A stretch of DNA of 64,000 nt from Jejuia rubra (GTDB lineage Bacteria > Bacteroidota > Bacteroidia > Flavobacteriales > Flavobacteriaceae), in the NCBI RefSeq assembly GCF_042684665.1, contig NZ_JBHULY010000016.1, positions 244,938-308,937 of the forward strand, given 5' to 3'. Under the pieces are notes generated by a model. The model saw only the letters and a program-made list of their open reading frames with translations, was not told the DNA's origin and did not search any database. The position numbers and the translations under genes were made by a program. The stretch's first letter is position 1; every line of letters begins with the position of its first letter. Below, piece by piece: positions 17,541 through 27,100 of this stretch.

Positions 17541-20500
17541 TTAACAGGTCCATGATGGTTTTTTCAATATTTTGCGAATAGGCTTCGATAGTGGGGTAAT
17601 TAAAAACGTCGGTTACCGGCACATCCAATTCCAGCATGGCCTTTAGCCTGGAGGTGATAGAAATGGCATTGAGGGAATTGCCCCCAATTCTAAAGAAATT
17701 TTCGTTGATGCCGATGCTTTCCATCCCAAGTACTTCTTTCCAAGCTTCCCAAACCAATTCCTCTATTTCATTTTGTGGCTCCGTTTTAGTATCCACCTTC
17801 GCAACCTTATCTTTGGCTTCAAGTTTTGGCAGTTTTTTCCTGTTTACTTTTCCGCTGGACAAAAACTCGAAATGCTCTAAATGTTTATAAAATTGAGGGA
17901 CCATATATTGAGGCAATCGTATGCCAAGTGCTTCTACTATTTTTGCATCCTCAAGAGCATCACCAAGGTAATAGGCCACCAAGTTTTCATTTGCATCAAC
18001 CATAACCACAGCTTGGGCAATCGCCTCTATCTTTTCCAGATTCTTTTCTATTTCACCCAGCTCAATACGTAGGCCCCGCAATTTAATCTGGTTATCTACC
18101 CTGCCGCGATATTCTATTACTCCATCCGCCCTGTAGCGCGCCAAATCTCCTGTTTTATACATTTTTGCACCGGGGACTTCAGAAAAAATATCGTCGATAA
18201 ACCTTTCCTCCGTAAGCTCTTTTCTATTCAAATAGCCATTAGCTACTTGTATACCGGCAATATGCAATTCTCCCATAGTGCCAATTGGCAAAGGGTTTAG
18301 GTTTTTATCTAAAATATGGAGTTGGGTATTGGAAACAGGAGTGCCTATTGGAATGCCCGCATGAAGGGTTTCCCGCCTGCAATGCCAATACGAAACCTCA
18401 ACCGAGGCCTCCGTTGGCCCGTAAAGGTTATAGATTTCAACATTTAATTTTTCATACGTATGTTCTACGACCGAAACCGACAGCGCTTCCCCGCTACAAA
18501 ATACTGTTTTTAAGCTTGTACAATCTTCGGAACCTTCAGCTTGAACAAACACATTTAACATGGATGGCACAAAGTGAATAACCGTAATGTTGTTTTGCTT
18601 TATGGTATTTTGAAGATGTTCAGGATTTGTGTGCCCATCAGGGATTTCAACCACTAACTTGGCACCAGTTTGCAACGGCCAAAATAGCTCAGGCAAAGAC
18701 ACGTCAAAAGTAATTGGTGTTTTTTGAATCAAAGTATCGCGATGATTAATAGGCTGATAACCCTGCATCCAATTCAAGCGGTTACAGATGCCCTTATGGT
18801 GGCACATGACGCCTTTGGGCTCACCTGTACTTCCGGAGGTATAAATAACGTAAGCCAAATCGTTTGGATGACTGTCAACGTCAACTGAAGATGTGCTTAG
18901 CGAAGATATTTCATCGTTAATTTCTGCCACATCATAACCCTCAACATCATTTAAAATCGCACTATCTATATGGTCGTGGTTATAAAATAAAATTTTGGCC
19001 TTGGCATCTTTAAGAATGAATTTTAATCGCTCGGAAGGTGTGGAAATATCAATTGGCAAGTACGCACCGCCTGTCTTTAAAATCCCGTATATACATACCA
19101 TCATTTCAAGAGACCTCTCAAGGCTGATAGCGACGATATCACCTCTTTTGATGCCTTTTTGAATTAAAAATTGAGCTACTTGATTGGACTTTTCATCCAA
19201 GGATTTATAGGACAGGGGTTCCTCCTTAAAAACCAGTGCCACGTTATCCGGAGTTTTTTGAACTTGGTTTTCGAATTTTGAAAGTAACGTATCTCCCTCA
19301 GGATAATCTACAGTTGTATTATTCCAAGATTTTATTTTTGAGATCTCTGTATCCGTAATCAAACTGACGGTATCGATATTTTGACCAGAATCCTCAACAA
19401 TGGCGTCCAACATTTTAAGAAAATGCTGAGGCACCAATTCTTGCCCATTACTATCAAACTGATTGGTATTCAAATCAAAATACAACTGCAATTGGTCTGT
19501 ATTATCAAAATCATGAACGTGCAAACGCATATGGTGTCTGGGATCATGATGTCCGGTGTGTACCCAATTGGTTTTTACCCCAGCACCGTTAAAGCTTGGA
19601 TTTTTATTATTGATATAATTGAAAAACACATTAAAACTGCGACTTAAATCTGCTGTGGATACACTGCCTTGGGCATGTTTAATAAAGTTGTTGCTTTCCA
19701 ATTGTACCTTTTTAAACAGGGACATAAAGGTTTCGTTCTCCTCTACTTCTACAAGCAAAGGGAAGGTTTCGATAAAGAGGCCGACGGTATTTTTCAGGGC
19801 TTTGGTCCCTCTGTTGTTTATGGGGGATCCTATAGTTAACCTGTTCTGCCCCGAAACACGGTATATATAAGCGTAAAGTACCGTCAGGAAAATATTATAC
19901 AATGTTAAATCCAACGTCCATCCTCTTATGCCTTTTTGGTTTGCCAAGGCATTGATTTTACGGGTACGGGCCTCACCGAGGCTGACAGAAACCCGTTTTG
20001 ATGCCGTATCCAAATGGGAAGTTTTGGTATAATACAAAGACGGTATTTCTGGGAAATCCTTTAATTTTTCAACCCAAAAACTAGCATGTTTTTGGCGATG
20101 TTCTCCTGCCTCGCCTTCATTGCTATTGAGCACATATTCCTGAAAAGAGGGCAGTGCTTCAGCATCTTTGAGTCCGTTTTGCAATGCTTTGGCGTAACAC
20201 TCCGACATTTTAGTAAAAACAAGCGAAGTGCTCCATCCATCAGAAATTAAATGATGCTGATTGAGGTACCAAATATAGCGGGCATCGGATATTTTAATGA
20301 GCACGGTATCGAAGGCACATTTCTCTAAATCGAACATTTTCACAGACCGTTCTTTTATCCATATTTCATATACTGCCTTGGGGTCTGTTTCTTTTGAAAA
20401 ATCCTCTAAATCCATTTCATAATCTACCTCCATCAAAAATTCCTGAACGGGCGTATCATCTTTATATTTGAATACAGACCGAAGCGCATCACAAGTCTCC

Positions 20501-20658
20501 ACTACTTTTTGAAAGGCCTCCTTAAAGTGGGGCAAAGAAATTTCATCTTGAATCTCATAGGTCATCACCATGTTGTAAAGCGGTAGCCCGGGATTAAGTT
20601 CCTGACCTATCCACAATAGCTTTTGGCTTGGCGTTAATGGTGAATAATTCCTATGCAT
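17533..20658 (-). CDS. Nonribosomal peptide synthetase, C-A-T single module
   Basis: 1041 residues. The condensation domain (about 5-430) has the active HHLISDGW motif (H135, H136, D140). The adenylation domain (about 455-940) has YTSGSTGEPKG (606-616), YGPTE (746-750), YKTGDLARY and the A10 lysine K937. The carrier domain (about 960-1035) has IGGNSL with the phosphopantetheine serine S995. No epimerase or thioesterase. The specificity residues by alignment to GrsA read D652 V653 P656 H695 F720 S722 L745 V753 E754 K937, close to the serine-type DVWHFSLVDK but with Pro for Trp; serine is a low-certainty inference. It probably accepts the aminoacyl group from the carrier protein encoded just upstream and passes a dipeptide to the large synthetase. 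Confidence 0.93.
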   Translation of the reverse strand: MHRNYSPLTPSQKLLWIGQELNPGLPLYNMVMTYEIQDEISLPHFKEAFQKVVETCDALRSVFKYKDDTPVQEFLMEVDYEMDLEDFSKETDPKAVYEIWIKERSVKMFDLEKCAFDTVLIKISDARYIWYLNQHHLISDGWSTSLVFTKMSECYAKALQNGLKDAEALPSFQEYVLNSNEGEAGEHRQKHASFWVEKLKDFPEIPSLYYTKTSHLDTASKRVSVSLGEARTRKINALANQKGIRGWTLDLTLYNIFLTVLYAYIYRVSGQNRLTIGSPINNRGTKALKNTVGLFIETFPLLVEVEENETFMSLFKKVQLESNNFIKHAQGSVSTADLSRSFNVFFNYINNKNPSFNGAGVKTNWVHTGHHDPRHHMRLHVHDFDNTDQLQLYFDLNTNQFDSNGQELVPQHFLKMLDAIVEDSGQNIDTVSLITDTEISKIKSWNNTTVDYPEGDTLLSKFENQVQKTPDNVALVFKEEPLSYKSLDEKSNQVAQFLIQKGIKRGDIVAISLERSLEMMVCIYGILKTGGAYLPIDISTPSERLKFILKDAKAKILFYNHDHIDSAILNDVEGYDVAEINDEISSLSTSSVDVDSHPNDLAYVIYTSGSTGEPKGVMCHHKGICNRLNWMQGYQPINHRDTLIQKTPITFDVSLPELFWPLQTGAKLVVEIPDGHTNPEHLQNTIKQNNITVIHFVPSMLNVFVQAEGSEDCTSLKTVFCSGEALSVSVVEHTYEKLNVEIYNLYGPTEASVEVSYWHCRRETLHAGIPIGTPVSNTQLHILDKNLNPLPIGTMGELHIAGIQVANGYLNRKELTEERFIDDIFSEVPGAKMYKTGDLARYRADGVIEYRGRVDNQIKLRGLRIELGEIEKNLEKIEAIAQAVVMVDANENLVAYYLGDALEDAKIVEALGIRLPQYMVPQFYKHLEHFEFLSSGKVNRKKLPKLEAKDKVAKVDTKTEPQNEIEELVWEAWKEVLGMESIGINENFFRIGGNSLNAISITSRLKAMLELDVPVTDVFNYPTIEAYSQNIEKTIMDLLNE

Positions 20659-20672
20659 TTAGTTTCAAATTT

Positions 20673-20912
20673 TTAAACTTTTTTGCTTGAAATAAAACTG
20701 CTGATATCTTCAACAGTCATAAAATTTTCGATTATCATTTCTTCCGGATCTACTTTGATTTCAAATGTTTCCTCTACATAGGCAATCAACCTTACCATGG
20801 CCATGGAATCTAAAATACCACTGCCCAGCAAGTCGTCACTGGCATCCAATCCGTCTTCAATATCTTCACCAGCTAATTCCTGCTCTATGTAGTTTATTAT
20901 GGTTTGCTCCAT
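20673..20912 (-). CDS. Stand-alone peptidyl/acyl carrier protein
   Basis: 79-residue acidic carrier protein. The phosphopantetheine attachment serine is in LLGSGILDSMAMVRL, the DSM/DSL-type motif, at the head of helix II. It lies one base after the stop of the adenylation gene and 14 bases before the C-A-T gene, so it is the natural partner loaded by the stand-alone adenylation enzyme. It should need the Sfp-type transferase encoded at 32533-33255. It is not the fatty-acid AcpP, judging by context and sequence. Confidence 0.9.
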   Translation of the reverse strand: MEQTIINYIEQELAGEDIEDGLDASDDLLGSGILDSMAMVRLIAYVEETFEIKVDPEEMIIENFMTVEDISSFISSKKV

Positions 20913-20913
20913 A

Positions 20914-22476
20914 TTATATTTTTGAAATAATGTTTTCTATTTCCCTTCTATTTATCTTTCCCGAACTGGTTCTTGGAAAGGATTTTAATAGCAACACCTC
21001 ACCAGGAACGGCATATAACGGCAGGTGTTTTTTACAGTGAGATTTCAGATCTGCGCCTGTTATATTTGATGTTTCATCCACCAAAACTGTGGCAACAAGC
21101 TCTTTTTCACCGCTGCCATCTATCAAAATAACTGCCACTTCAATAACGGCATCATGCTTTGCTAATGTATTTTCTATTTCGTCAATCTCAATACGAAAGC
21201 CTCTAAATTTAATCTGTCTGTCCTTTCTTCCTAAAAACAGGATTTCGCCTTTCCTATTCACCTTCACCAAATCTCCTGTTCTATAATACCTATGTTCAAA
21301 TCCTGGGGCAATTTCTTCTTTATAAAATGAGGCCTCTGTGAGTGCTAAATTGTTCCAATATCCTTTCATAACCGTGGCCGACCTTATTACAAGAAGCCCC
21401 TCCTCTCCTTTGTCAACCTCGTTATCCGCTTCATCTAAAATTTTATATTCCGTATTTTTCCAAGTGAAACCTATCGGAATTGGCTCATCACCTTCGGGAG
21501 GTTCGGACAAATTATAGTAGGTGCATTGGTTGGTTTCCGTAGGCCCATAAATATTGCTAAACTGCGCTTGAGGCCAGTGTTGCATTAAAGTGCGAAGTTG
21601 TTTCGTTGCAAAAACCTCCCCAGCAAACAATACCCAGCGCAAACTTGTGAAATCCTTGTTTTCGATACCTCCTTTGTGCAACAATTCAATCAAAAGCAAC
21701 GGCACGGAATACCAAATGGTCACTTTTTCCTTTACCGTCATATCTGCCAAACTCATTGGAAACTTTAAATGGGCATCGGAAATAATCACGGTCGTAGCTC
21801 CCGCCAATGGTGCGGCGCAATATCCTAAAATGGACACATCAAAATGCAATGGCGCAGAGTTTGCTACAATATCATCCGATTTAAAATCGTATAAGTCCAC
21901 CACCAATTTTGAAAACGCCAGCCCGCTATCATGGGTATGCATAATACCCTTTGGTGCACCGGTACTTCCGGAAGTATATAGAATGTAGGCCAGATCCTCA
22001 GCTAAAATGTTGACTGGCACGTATTTTTCCAAAGACTGCTTGAAAAGGGTTTCCCAACTTATGGTTTTTATTGCATCTATTTCAGATACGCCTATGATGG
22101 ATTCCAAACCAATATCTGCATCCAAAAGCTTTTTGATTTTCTTGGCCTGCTTTGGAGTGGTCACCAAATGTTTTATCCCACAGTCGTTTACCAAAAACTT
22201 TATGCGTTCATTGGGTACAAATGGGTCAATTGGCACATAGGCCGCCCCAGATTTTAAAATACCGTAAATAGCGATTGAAGTTTCCAAACAGCGGTGCAAA
22301 AATATGCCAACGCGGTCGCCCTTCTTAACACCTAGGTAAGCTAAATGTTGGGCAAGTTGGCTGGTTTTAATATCTAAATCCCTGTAAGTTATGGATTCAT
22401 TTAGATATCTAAACGCCACCTTTGAAGGGAATTCTTTTGCAGAATTCTCTACGATTTGGACCAAATTATAAATCAA
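20914..22476 (-). CDS. Stand-alone amino acid adenylation enzyme (starter loading)
   Basis: 520-residue free-standing adenylation domain. It has YTSGSTGAPKG (167-177), YGPTETNQC (310-318), YRTGDLVKV and the C-terminal SSGKINRRE lysine motif. By alignment to GrsA the pocket residues are D213 V214 L217 Y256 L283 A285 I309 Q317 C318, giving DVLYLAIQCK. I recall DLLYLALVCK for free-standing L-proline-activating enzymes of pyrrole pathways, so proline or a similar amino acid is possible; no prolyl-carrier oxidase is encoded here. The only usable start is TTG at 22476 (no in-frame ATG upstream), after an A/G-rich ribosome-binding stretch. It is the first gene of the leftward arm. It probably charges the adjacent carrier protein and may load the adenylation-less module of the large synthetase. 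Confidence 0.9.
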   Translation of the reverse strand: MIYNLVQIVENSAKEFPSKVAFRYLNESITYRDLDIKTSQLAQHLAYLGVKKGDRVGIFLHRCLETSIAIYGILKSGAAYVPIDPFVPNERIKFLVNDCGIKHLVTTPKQAKKIKKLLDADIGLESIIGVSEIDAIKTISWETLFKQSLEKYVPVNILAEDLAYILYTSGSTGAPKGIMHTHDSGLAFSKLVVDLYDFKSDDIVANSAPLHFDVSILGYCAAPLAGATTVIISDAHLKFPMSLADMTVKEKVTIWYSVPLLLIELLHKGGIENKDFTSLRWVLFAGEVFATKQLRTLMQHWPQAQFSNIYGPTETNQCTYYNLSEPPEGDEPIPIGFTWKNTEYKILDEADNEVDKGEEGLLVIRSATVMKGYWNNLALTEASFYKEEIAPGFEHRYYRTGDLVKVNRKGEILFLGRKDRQIKFRGFRIEIDEIENTLAKHDAVIEVAVILIDGSGEKELVATVLVDETSNITGADLKSHCKKHLPLYAVPGEVLLLKSFPRTSSGKINRREIENIISKI

Positions 22477-22488
22477 TTTTTCTTCTTT

Positions 22489-22510
22489 TATTAGGCCCTA
22501 AAACCTAATA
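22489..22510 (-). promoter_or_regulatory. Leader hairpin just before the adenylation gene start
   Basis: TATTAGG (22489-22495) and CCTAATA (22504-22510) form a perfect 7-bp stem with an 8-base loop. It lies about 12 bases upstream of the TTG start, abutting the A/G-rich ribosome-binding stretch. A role in limiting translation is inference. Confidence 0.5.
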
Positions 22511-22563
22511 GTTTAGCAATATTCTCAATATCTATCAGGTCTTAAAGCTATAATTTCCTTTAG

Positions 22564-22596
22564 AAAAGATACACATTTCGTTTTATTTTGTTTCAA
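22564..22596 (-). promoter_or_regulatory. Probable promoter of the leftward NRPS arm
   Basis: Minus-strand TTG (22596-22594), 22-base spacer, TATCTTTT (22571-22564). One base differs from TAnnTTTG and the spacer is at the long end of the usual range. Confidence 0.45.
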
Positions 22597-22632
22597 TTAA
22601 CCTCAATAATTACTACTGAGCAAAAACAATCG

Positions 22633-22662
22633 TTGGGAAACTTTTTAAATCGATTAAGTTTG
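22633..22662 (+). promoter_or_regulatory. Promoter of the rightward NRPS arm (HupE operon)
   Basis: TTG (22633-22635), 19-base spacer, TAAGTTTG (22655-22662): an exact fit to the Bacteroidota consensus. It predicts a leader of about 200 bases before the HupE gene. Confidence 0.7.
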
Positions 22663-22867
22663 ATTTTTTTAGCATTTACCCCTACATTACTTACAATTGT
22701 CCTACAATTTCACACTTTAACGAGTAAACTATACATCATATATCGAATATTGATAGTTTTCATCTTTTTATTAATATTATTGAAAAAAAATCACTAAAAC
22801 TGATTTTACCCTATTAATTTCTTTCCTGAGAATCAAAATAAAGGTAGAATCTACAAAAAAGAAAAAT

Positions 22868-24082
22868 ATGAAAACCCTGCTAACCAAGACTCTTGTTGCC
22901 TTATTTTTACTATTATCCGCTACTGCTTTTGCGCATTTGCCTAATCAAAGTTACCTCTATTTAAGGATTTATGAAGATAAGGGTATTGAAGGCCGATATG
23001 AAATAAATGTTAGGGAGCTAAACGATATTTTCAATTTAAACCTGCCCAAAAATGCAACACCAGAGGATGTTGCGCCCTACGCCGCTCAAATTCAGGCGTA
23101 CATTCTTAAAAATGCGGGGTTTAGTTCTGATTTTGGGAAGCATGATATCAATTTTACTGAAATAGGAGACATTTGGATCAGCACCGGTAATTTTATGCAA
23201 TTTTATTTTAACCTGAGCAATATGAAGACCCTTCCGGAGGATTTGAATATCTACTATAATATTGCCTTTGAGGAGGACGATGAGCACAAAGGGTTTGTTG
23301 TGGTGGAATACAATTGGAAAGCGGGCGTGATAAACGAAGAAGCCAACATCGTTATGGATTTTGGTCCGGAAGATACCGAAGGTGTCCTCGACTTGAGCGA
23401 TTCGCACACCATGACAGGGTTTATTGCCATGATAAAACAAGGTGTTTGGCACATTTGGATTGGCATTGACCACATCCTCTTTTTACTGGCCCTAATTTTA
23501 CCCGCCGTAGTTCGGAGAAAAGACAACACAATTTTCGGGTGGGAACCCGTAATGACCTTTAAATCGGCATTTATTTACATCATAAAAGTCGTATCGTTTT
23601 TTACTATTGCCCATACTATCACGCTTACTTTGGCCTCGTTGCAATTGGTCAACCTGCCGTCCCGATTAGTAGAATCTATCATCGCATTTTCCATTGCATT
23701 GGCTGCCTACCATAATATCAAACCAATATTTAAGATGAAGGACTGGGTTATTGCCTTTATTTTTGGCCTGTTCCACGGGTTTGGGTTTGCAACGGTTTTA
23801 GGCGATTTAGGATTATCCAATGAATTTTTAACGCTCTCACTTTTAGGGTTTAATATTGGTGTTGAAATAGGACAGCTGATTATTATCGCCATTATTTTTC
23901 CCATATTGTATTTTATCAGAAAGCTTAAACTGTATCCAAAATTTATCTTTTATACCTCCATAATATTGATAGTGGTGTCATTACTTTGGTGCTATGAACG
24001 CGTGTTTGACGACAATCTGATGTTTGACGATTACATAAGAATATACGGTTTTAAATTTGCGCAGTGGCTTGGTTTAAAATAA
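22868..24082 (+). CDS. HupE/UreJ family membrane protein (putative metal permease)
   Basis: 404 residues. Signal peptide 1-22, then an extracytoplasmic domain (about 23-185), then six to seven membrane helices (about 190-385). Conserved polar residues lie in the helices: GVWHIWIGIDHILF (H195, D201, H202), FTIAHT (H249), VESIIAF (E269), AAYHNI (H282) and GLFHGFGFA (H303). These match the HupE/UreJ_2 family, whose relatives are linked to nickel or cobalt handling. There is no hydrogenase or urease in the window, so the partner here is more likely the metal pathway of this locus. It is the first gene of the rightward arm, 49 bases ahead of the large synthetase. Which metal it carries is unknown. 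Confidence 0.88.
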   Translation: MKTLLTKTLVALFLLLSATAFAHLPNQSYLYLRIYEDKGIEGRYEINVRELNDIFNLNLPKNATPEDVAPYAAQIQAYILKNAGFSSDFGKHDINFTEIGDIWISTGNFMQFYFNLSNMKTLPEDLNIYYNIAFEEDDEHKGFVVVEYNWKAGVINEEANIVMDFGPEDTEGVLDLSDSHTMTGFIAMIKQGVWHIWIGIDHILFLLALILPAVVRRKDNTIFGWEPVMTFKSAFIYIIKVVSFFTIAHTITLTLASLQLVNLPSRLVESIIAFSIALAAYHNIKPIFKMKDWVIAFIFGLFHGFGFATVLGDLGLSNEFLTLSLLGFNIGVEIGQLIIIAIIFPILYFIRKLKLYPKFIFYTSIILIVVSLLWCYERVFDDNLMFDDYIRIYGFKFAQWLGLK

Positions 24083-24131
24083 TTACATAACTTAACGGAA
24101 AAATTTCTTTTAGAGAATTTCAAAAAAAGTT

Positions 24132-27100
24132 GTGAAAAAGGACATTAAACCAATGTCTTTACTGGACAAATGGAAAAGTAAAGACAAAAAGCCGTCGGCT
24201 TCTAATACCATTGAAAAGGCGCCACCAGATGCCAAAATCCCGCTCTCCCATGGGCAGAAAAGACTGTGGTTCCTACAGCAGATGTATCCTGAAAATGTGT
24301 TCTATAATCTATCGGAATACTTCACTTTTGAGGGGAATTTGAATGTAGATGCCCTTAAGCACAGTTTAAAAACTTTTTTTGAAAAGCACCAGGTTTTTAG
24401 GTCCTATTATGAGATTGATGAGAATGGAAAACCCATGCTTAAAATTGACGATGCCATCAATTTCAATATTCTTGAGGAAGATTTCAGCAGTCATCCGGAA
24501 ACTGAAAAGGAATTAAAGACTAAACAATTTATGGATCGGCAGGCGCAACATAGTTTCAGTCTGTTCGCCACACCATTATTTAAGGCTTCATTATTAAAGC
24601 TAACTGAAACCAAACACATCCTTCTTTTAACCTTTCATCATATTATTTCGGATCAGTGGTCGATGAATATTTTAAGGGAAGAACTGGCGCAATACTATAA
24701 CAGATTTAATAAAGGTGAAACGGTACAAATTGAGGCCAATACCATTGATTTTAGCGACTACGCCCTTTGGCAAAATAAGTTTCAAACCTTTGATAAACAG
24801 CTTTCTTATTGGAAGAAAAAATTATCCGACAACATTCCGGTTTTAGATTTACCAACCGATTTTAAACGCCCCATAACGCCATCATACCATGGCACCGCAC
24901 TTACCCTGAATTTTGATGAAAATTTTTCAGGTCGGATTTTAGAACTGGCAAAAAATATGGGCACAACGCCCTTTGTACTTTTTTTATCGGCCTACTATCT
25001 CCTGTTGCATAATTTTTCGAAACAGGACGATATTATTGTGGGCACCCCAGTGGCCAACAGAGACCAAAAGCAGTTGGAATCTATTTTTGGGCTGTTTATT
25101 GATACGATGGTCTTAAGAACTTCGATTAAAAAAGAGCGCACCGTTTCCCAATTTATTGAAGAAGTAAAAACCGTTTTTTCAGAAGGGCTGGCCAACAAAG
25201 ATGTACCTTTTGATATGCTGGTCAAGGAAATGCAGATAGAACGTTCCCTTTCCGTCAATCCGTTGTTTCAAACCATGTTTGTGTACATTCCAAAATCTGA
25301 ATTGCCTTCCTTTGGAAACGATGTAACCCTCACCGAAAATAAAGATTATATTACCGAAGTTTCAAAATTTGATCTCACCCTTTTTATCCATGAGGACCAT
25401 GGTAAAATAGCATCAACTTTTGAATACGCCACCGATCTTTTTGAAGCAAGCACCATACAAAGATTTCAGGATTTTTTACAGCATACTTTACATTTTATTG
25501 TTGAAAACCTTAACGGACGCATTGAAGATATTCCAGCTTTGTCGCAAACGGATGAAAAAGTTTTGCACTTAAATAACTCCCAAAAAGTACATCCTTTTGA
25601 AAGTTACAATGCCATCCATCATATTATTGAAGATATTGCTAAAAAGCACCCAAAAAATACAGCAGTTTCTTTTGAAAATCAATCTATTTCATACGATGAA
25701 TTAAACCATAAATCCACAGTTCTTGCCACAGAACTCCTCAAAACAAACTCCGATGAAAATACCATTGTAGGGCTATGCACCGAACGCTCTTTGGACATGA
25801 TTATCGGGATGCTTGCCATTTTAAAAGCGGGGCGTGCCTATCTGCCCATTGACCCCGATTATCCCTCCCAGCGCATCGCTTTCATGTTGAAGGACTCAAA
25901 AGTGAAACAAGTTATTACGCAAACGCCTCTGTTAAGTTTATTTGAACAATTTGAGGGTACATCCCTATTCATTGACAAAATTGATCTGTACAAAGCGGTT
26001 GAAATCCAAACGTTTCCAAAAATGAATGGTGACGCCCTGGCGTATGTAATTTACACTTCAGGAAGTACTGGACAGCCCAAAGGGGTGCCCATTTCCCATA
26101 AAAACATTATCAATTCCACTGGCGGCAGGCTAAATTTTTACGACTACAATCCTGAGGCATTTTTGTTGATGTCGTCCATTTCTTTTGACAGCTCCAAAGC
26201 TGGTATTTTTTGGACGCTCTGTACTGGAGGCCACTTGGTTCTCACAAAAAAACGCATGGAACAGGACATTGACAAAATTGTGAAAACTATTGAACGGCAT
26301 AATGTTTCGCATACCTTGATGCTCCCCTCCTTGTACAATGTAATTTTGGAAAATGCTGATACATCAAAATTAAAAACCCTTAACTCAGTGGTCGTGGCGG
26401 GTGAGGCCTGTTCCATTTCGCTTTGCGAAAACCATTTTAAAACTTTGCCCGAGGCCAACCTCTATAACGAGTATGGCCCCACGGAAGCATCGGTTTGGTG
26501 CATTGCACACAAAATTACATCCGAGGATTTAAAGAAGGAGCAAGTACCGATAGGTGAGCCAGTAGCAAATGCCCAAATACATATTTTGGACGGCGATCTA
26601 AAAAAAGTACCCTTTGGCGTTGCCGGCGAGATTTACATTGGAGGTGCCGGGCTTAGCCAAGGTTATATCAATCGGGTAGATTTAACAAACAAAGTTTTCA
26701 TCCAAAATCCATTCATTCCAGAAGAAAAGCTTTATAAAACTGGAGATTTAGGGAAGTACCGAAATGACGGCACTATTGATTTTCTTGGTCGCGCTGACCA
26801 GCAAATCAAAATAAGGGGCTTTAGGGTTGAACTGGACGACATTGAAAACACCATCAACAACAGCGGTTTGGTAAAACAAGCGGAGGTTATAGTAAAACAA
26901 GAAACTGGCAAGCCAAAACGCCTAGTAGCCTTTATCGTGCCGGAAGCGGGCTATGATGAAAATTTGTTAAAGCAGTATCTTAAAAATGCCTTACCGGATT
27001 ATATGATTCCCCATAGTTTTGCCGAAATTGATGAAATTCCCTTGCTACCCAACGGGAAAGTTGACAAAACTAAATTGGGTGCGCTAAACATCGTCGCCAG

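Larger units (their letters stand above)
22477..22867. other. Divergent control region of the peptide locus
   Basis: 391 bases separating the two arms. It contains a full consensus promoter for the rightward arm, a near-consensus promoter for the leftward arm and a leader hairpin next to the TTG start. The rightward leader is about 200 bases, long enough for regulation, but I see no known riboswitch fold in it. A 69-codon frame at 22588-22797 is judged spurious. Confidence 0.65.

Noticed and set aside
22588..22797. 69-codon frame in the divergent control region, rich in hydrophobic residues
   Set aside because: It overlaps both predicted promoter areas, has no ribosome-binding site and reads like AT-rich noise.
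22868..24082. HupE/UreJ protein as evidence for a hydrogenase or urease
   Set aside because: No structural or accessory hydrogenase or urease gene is present in the window; its operon is the NRPS locus.
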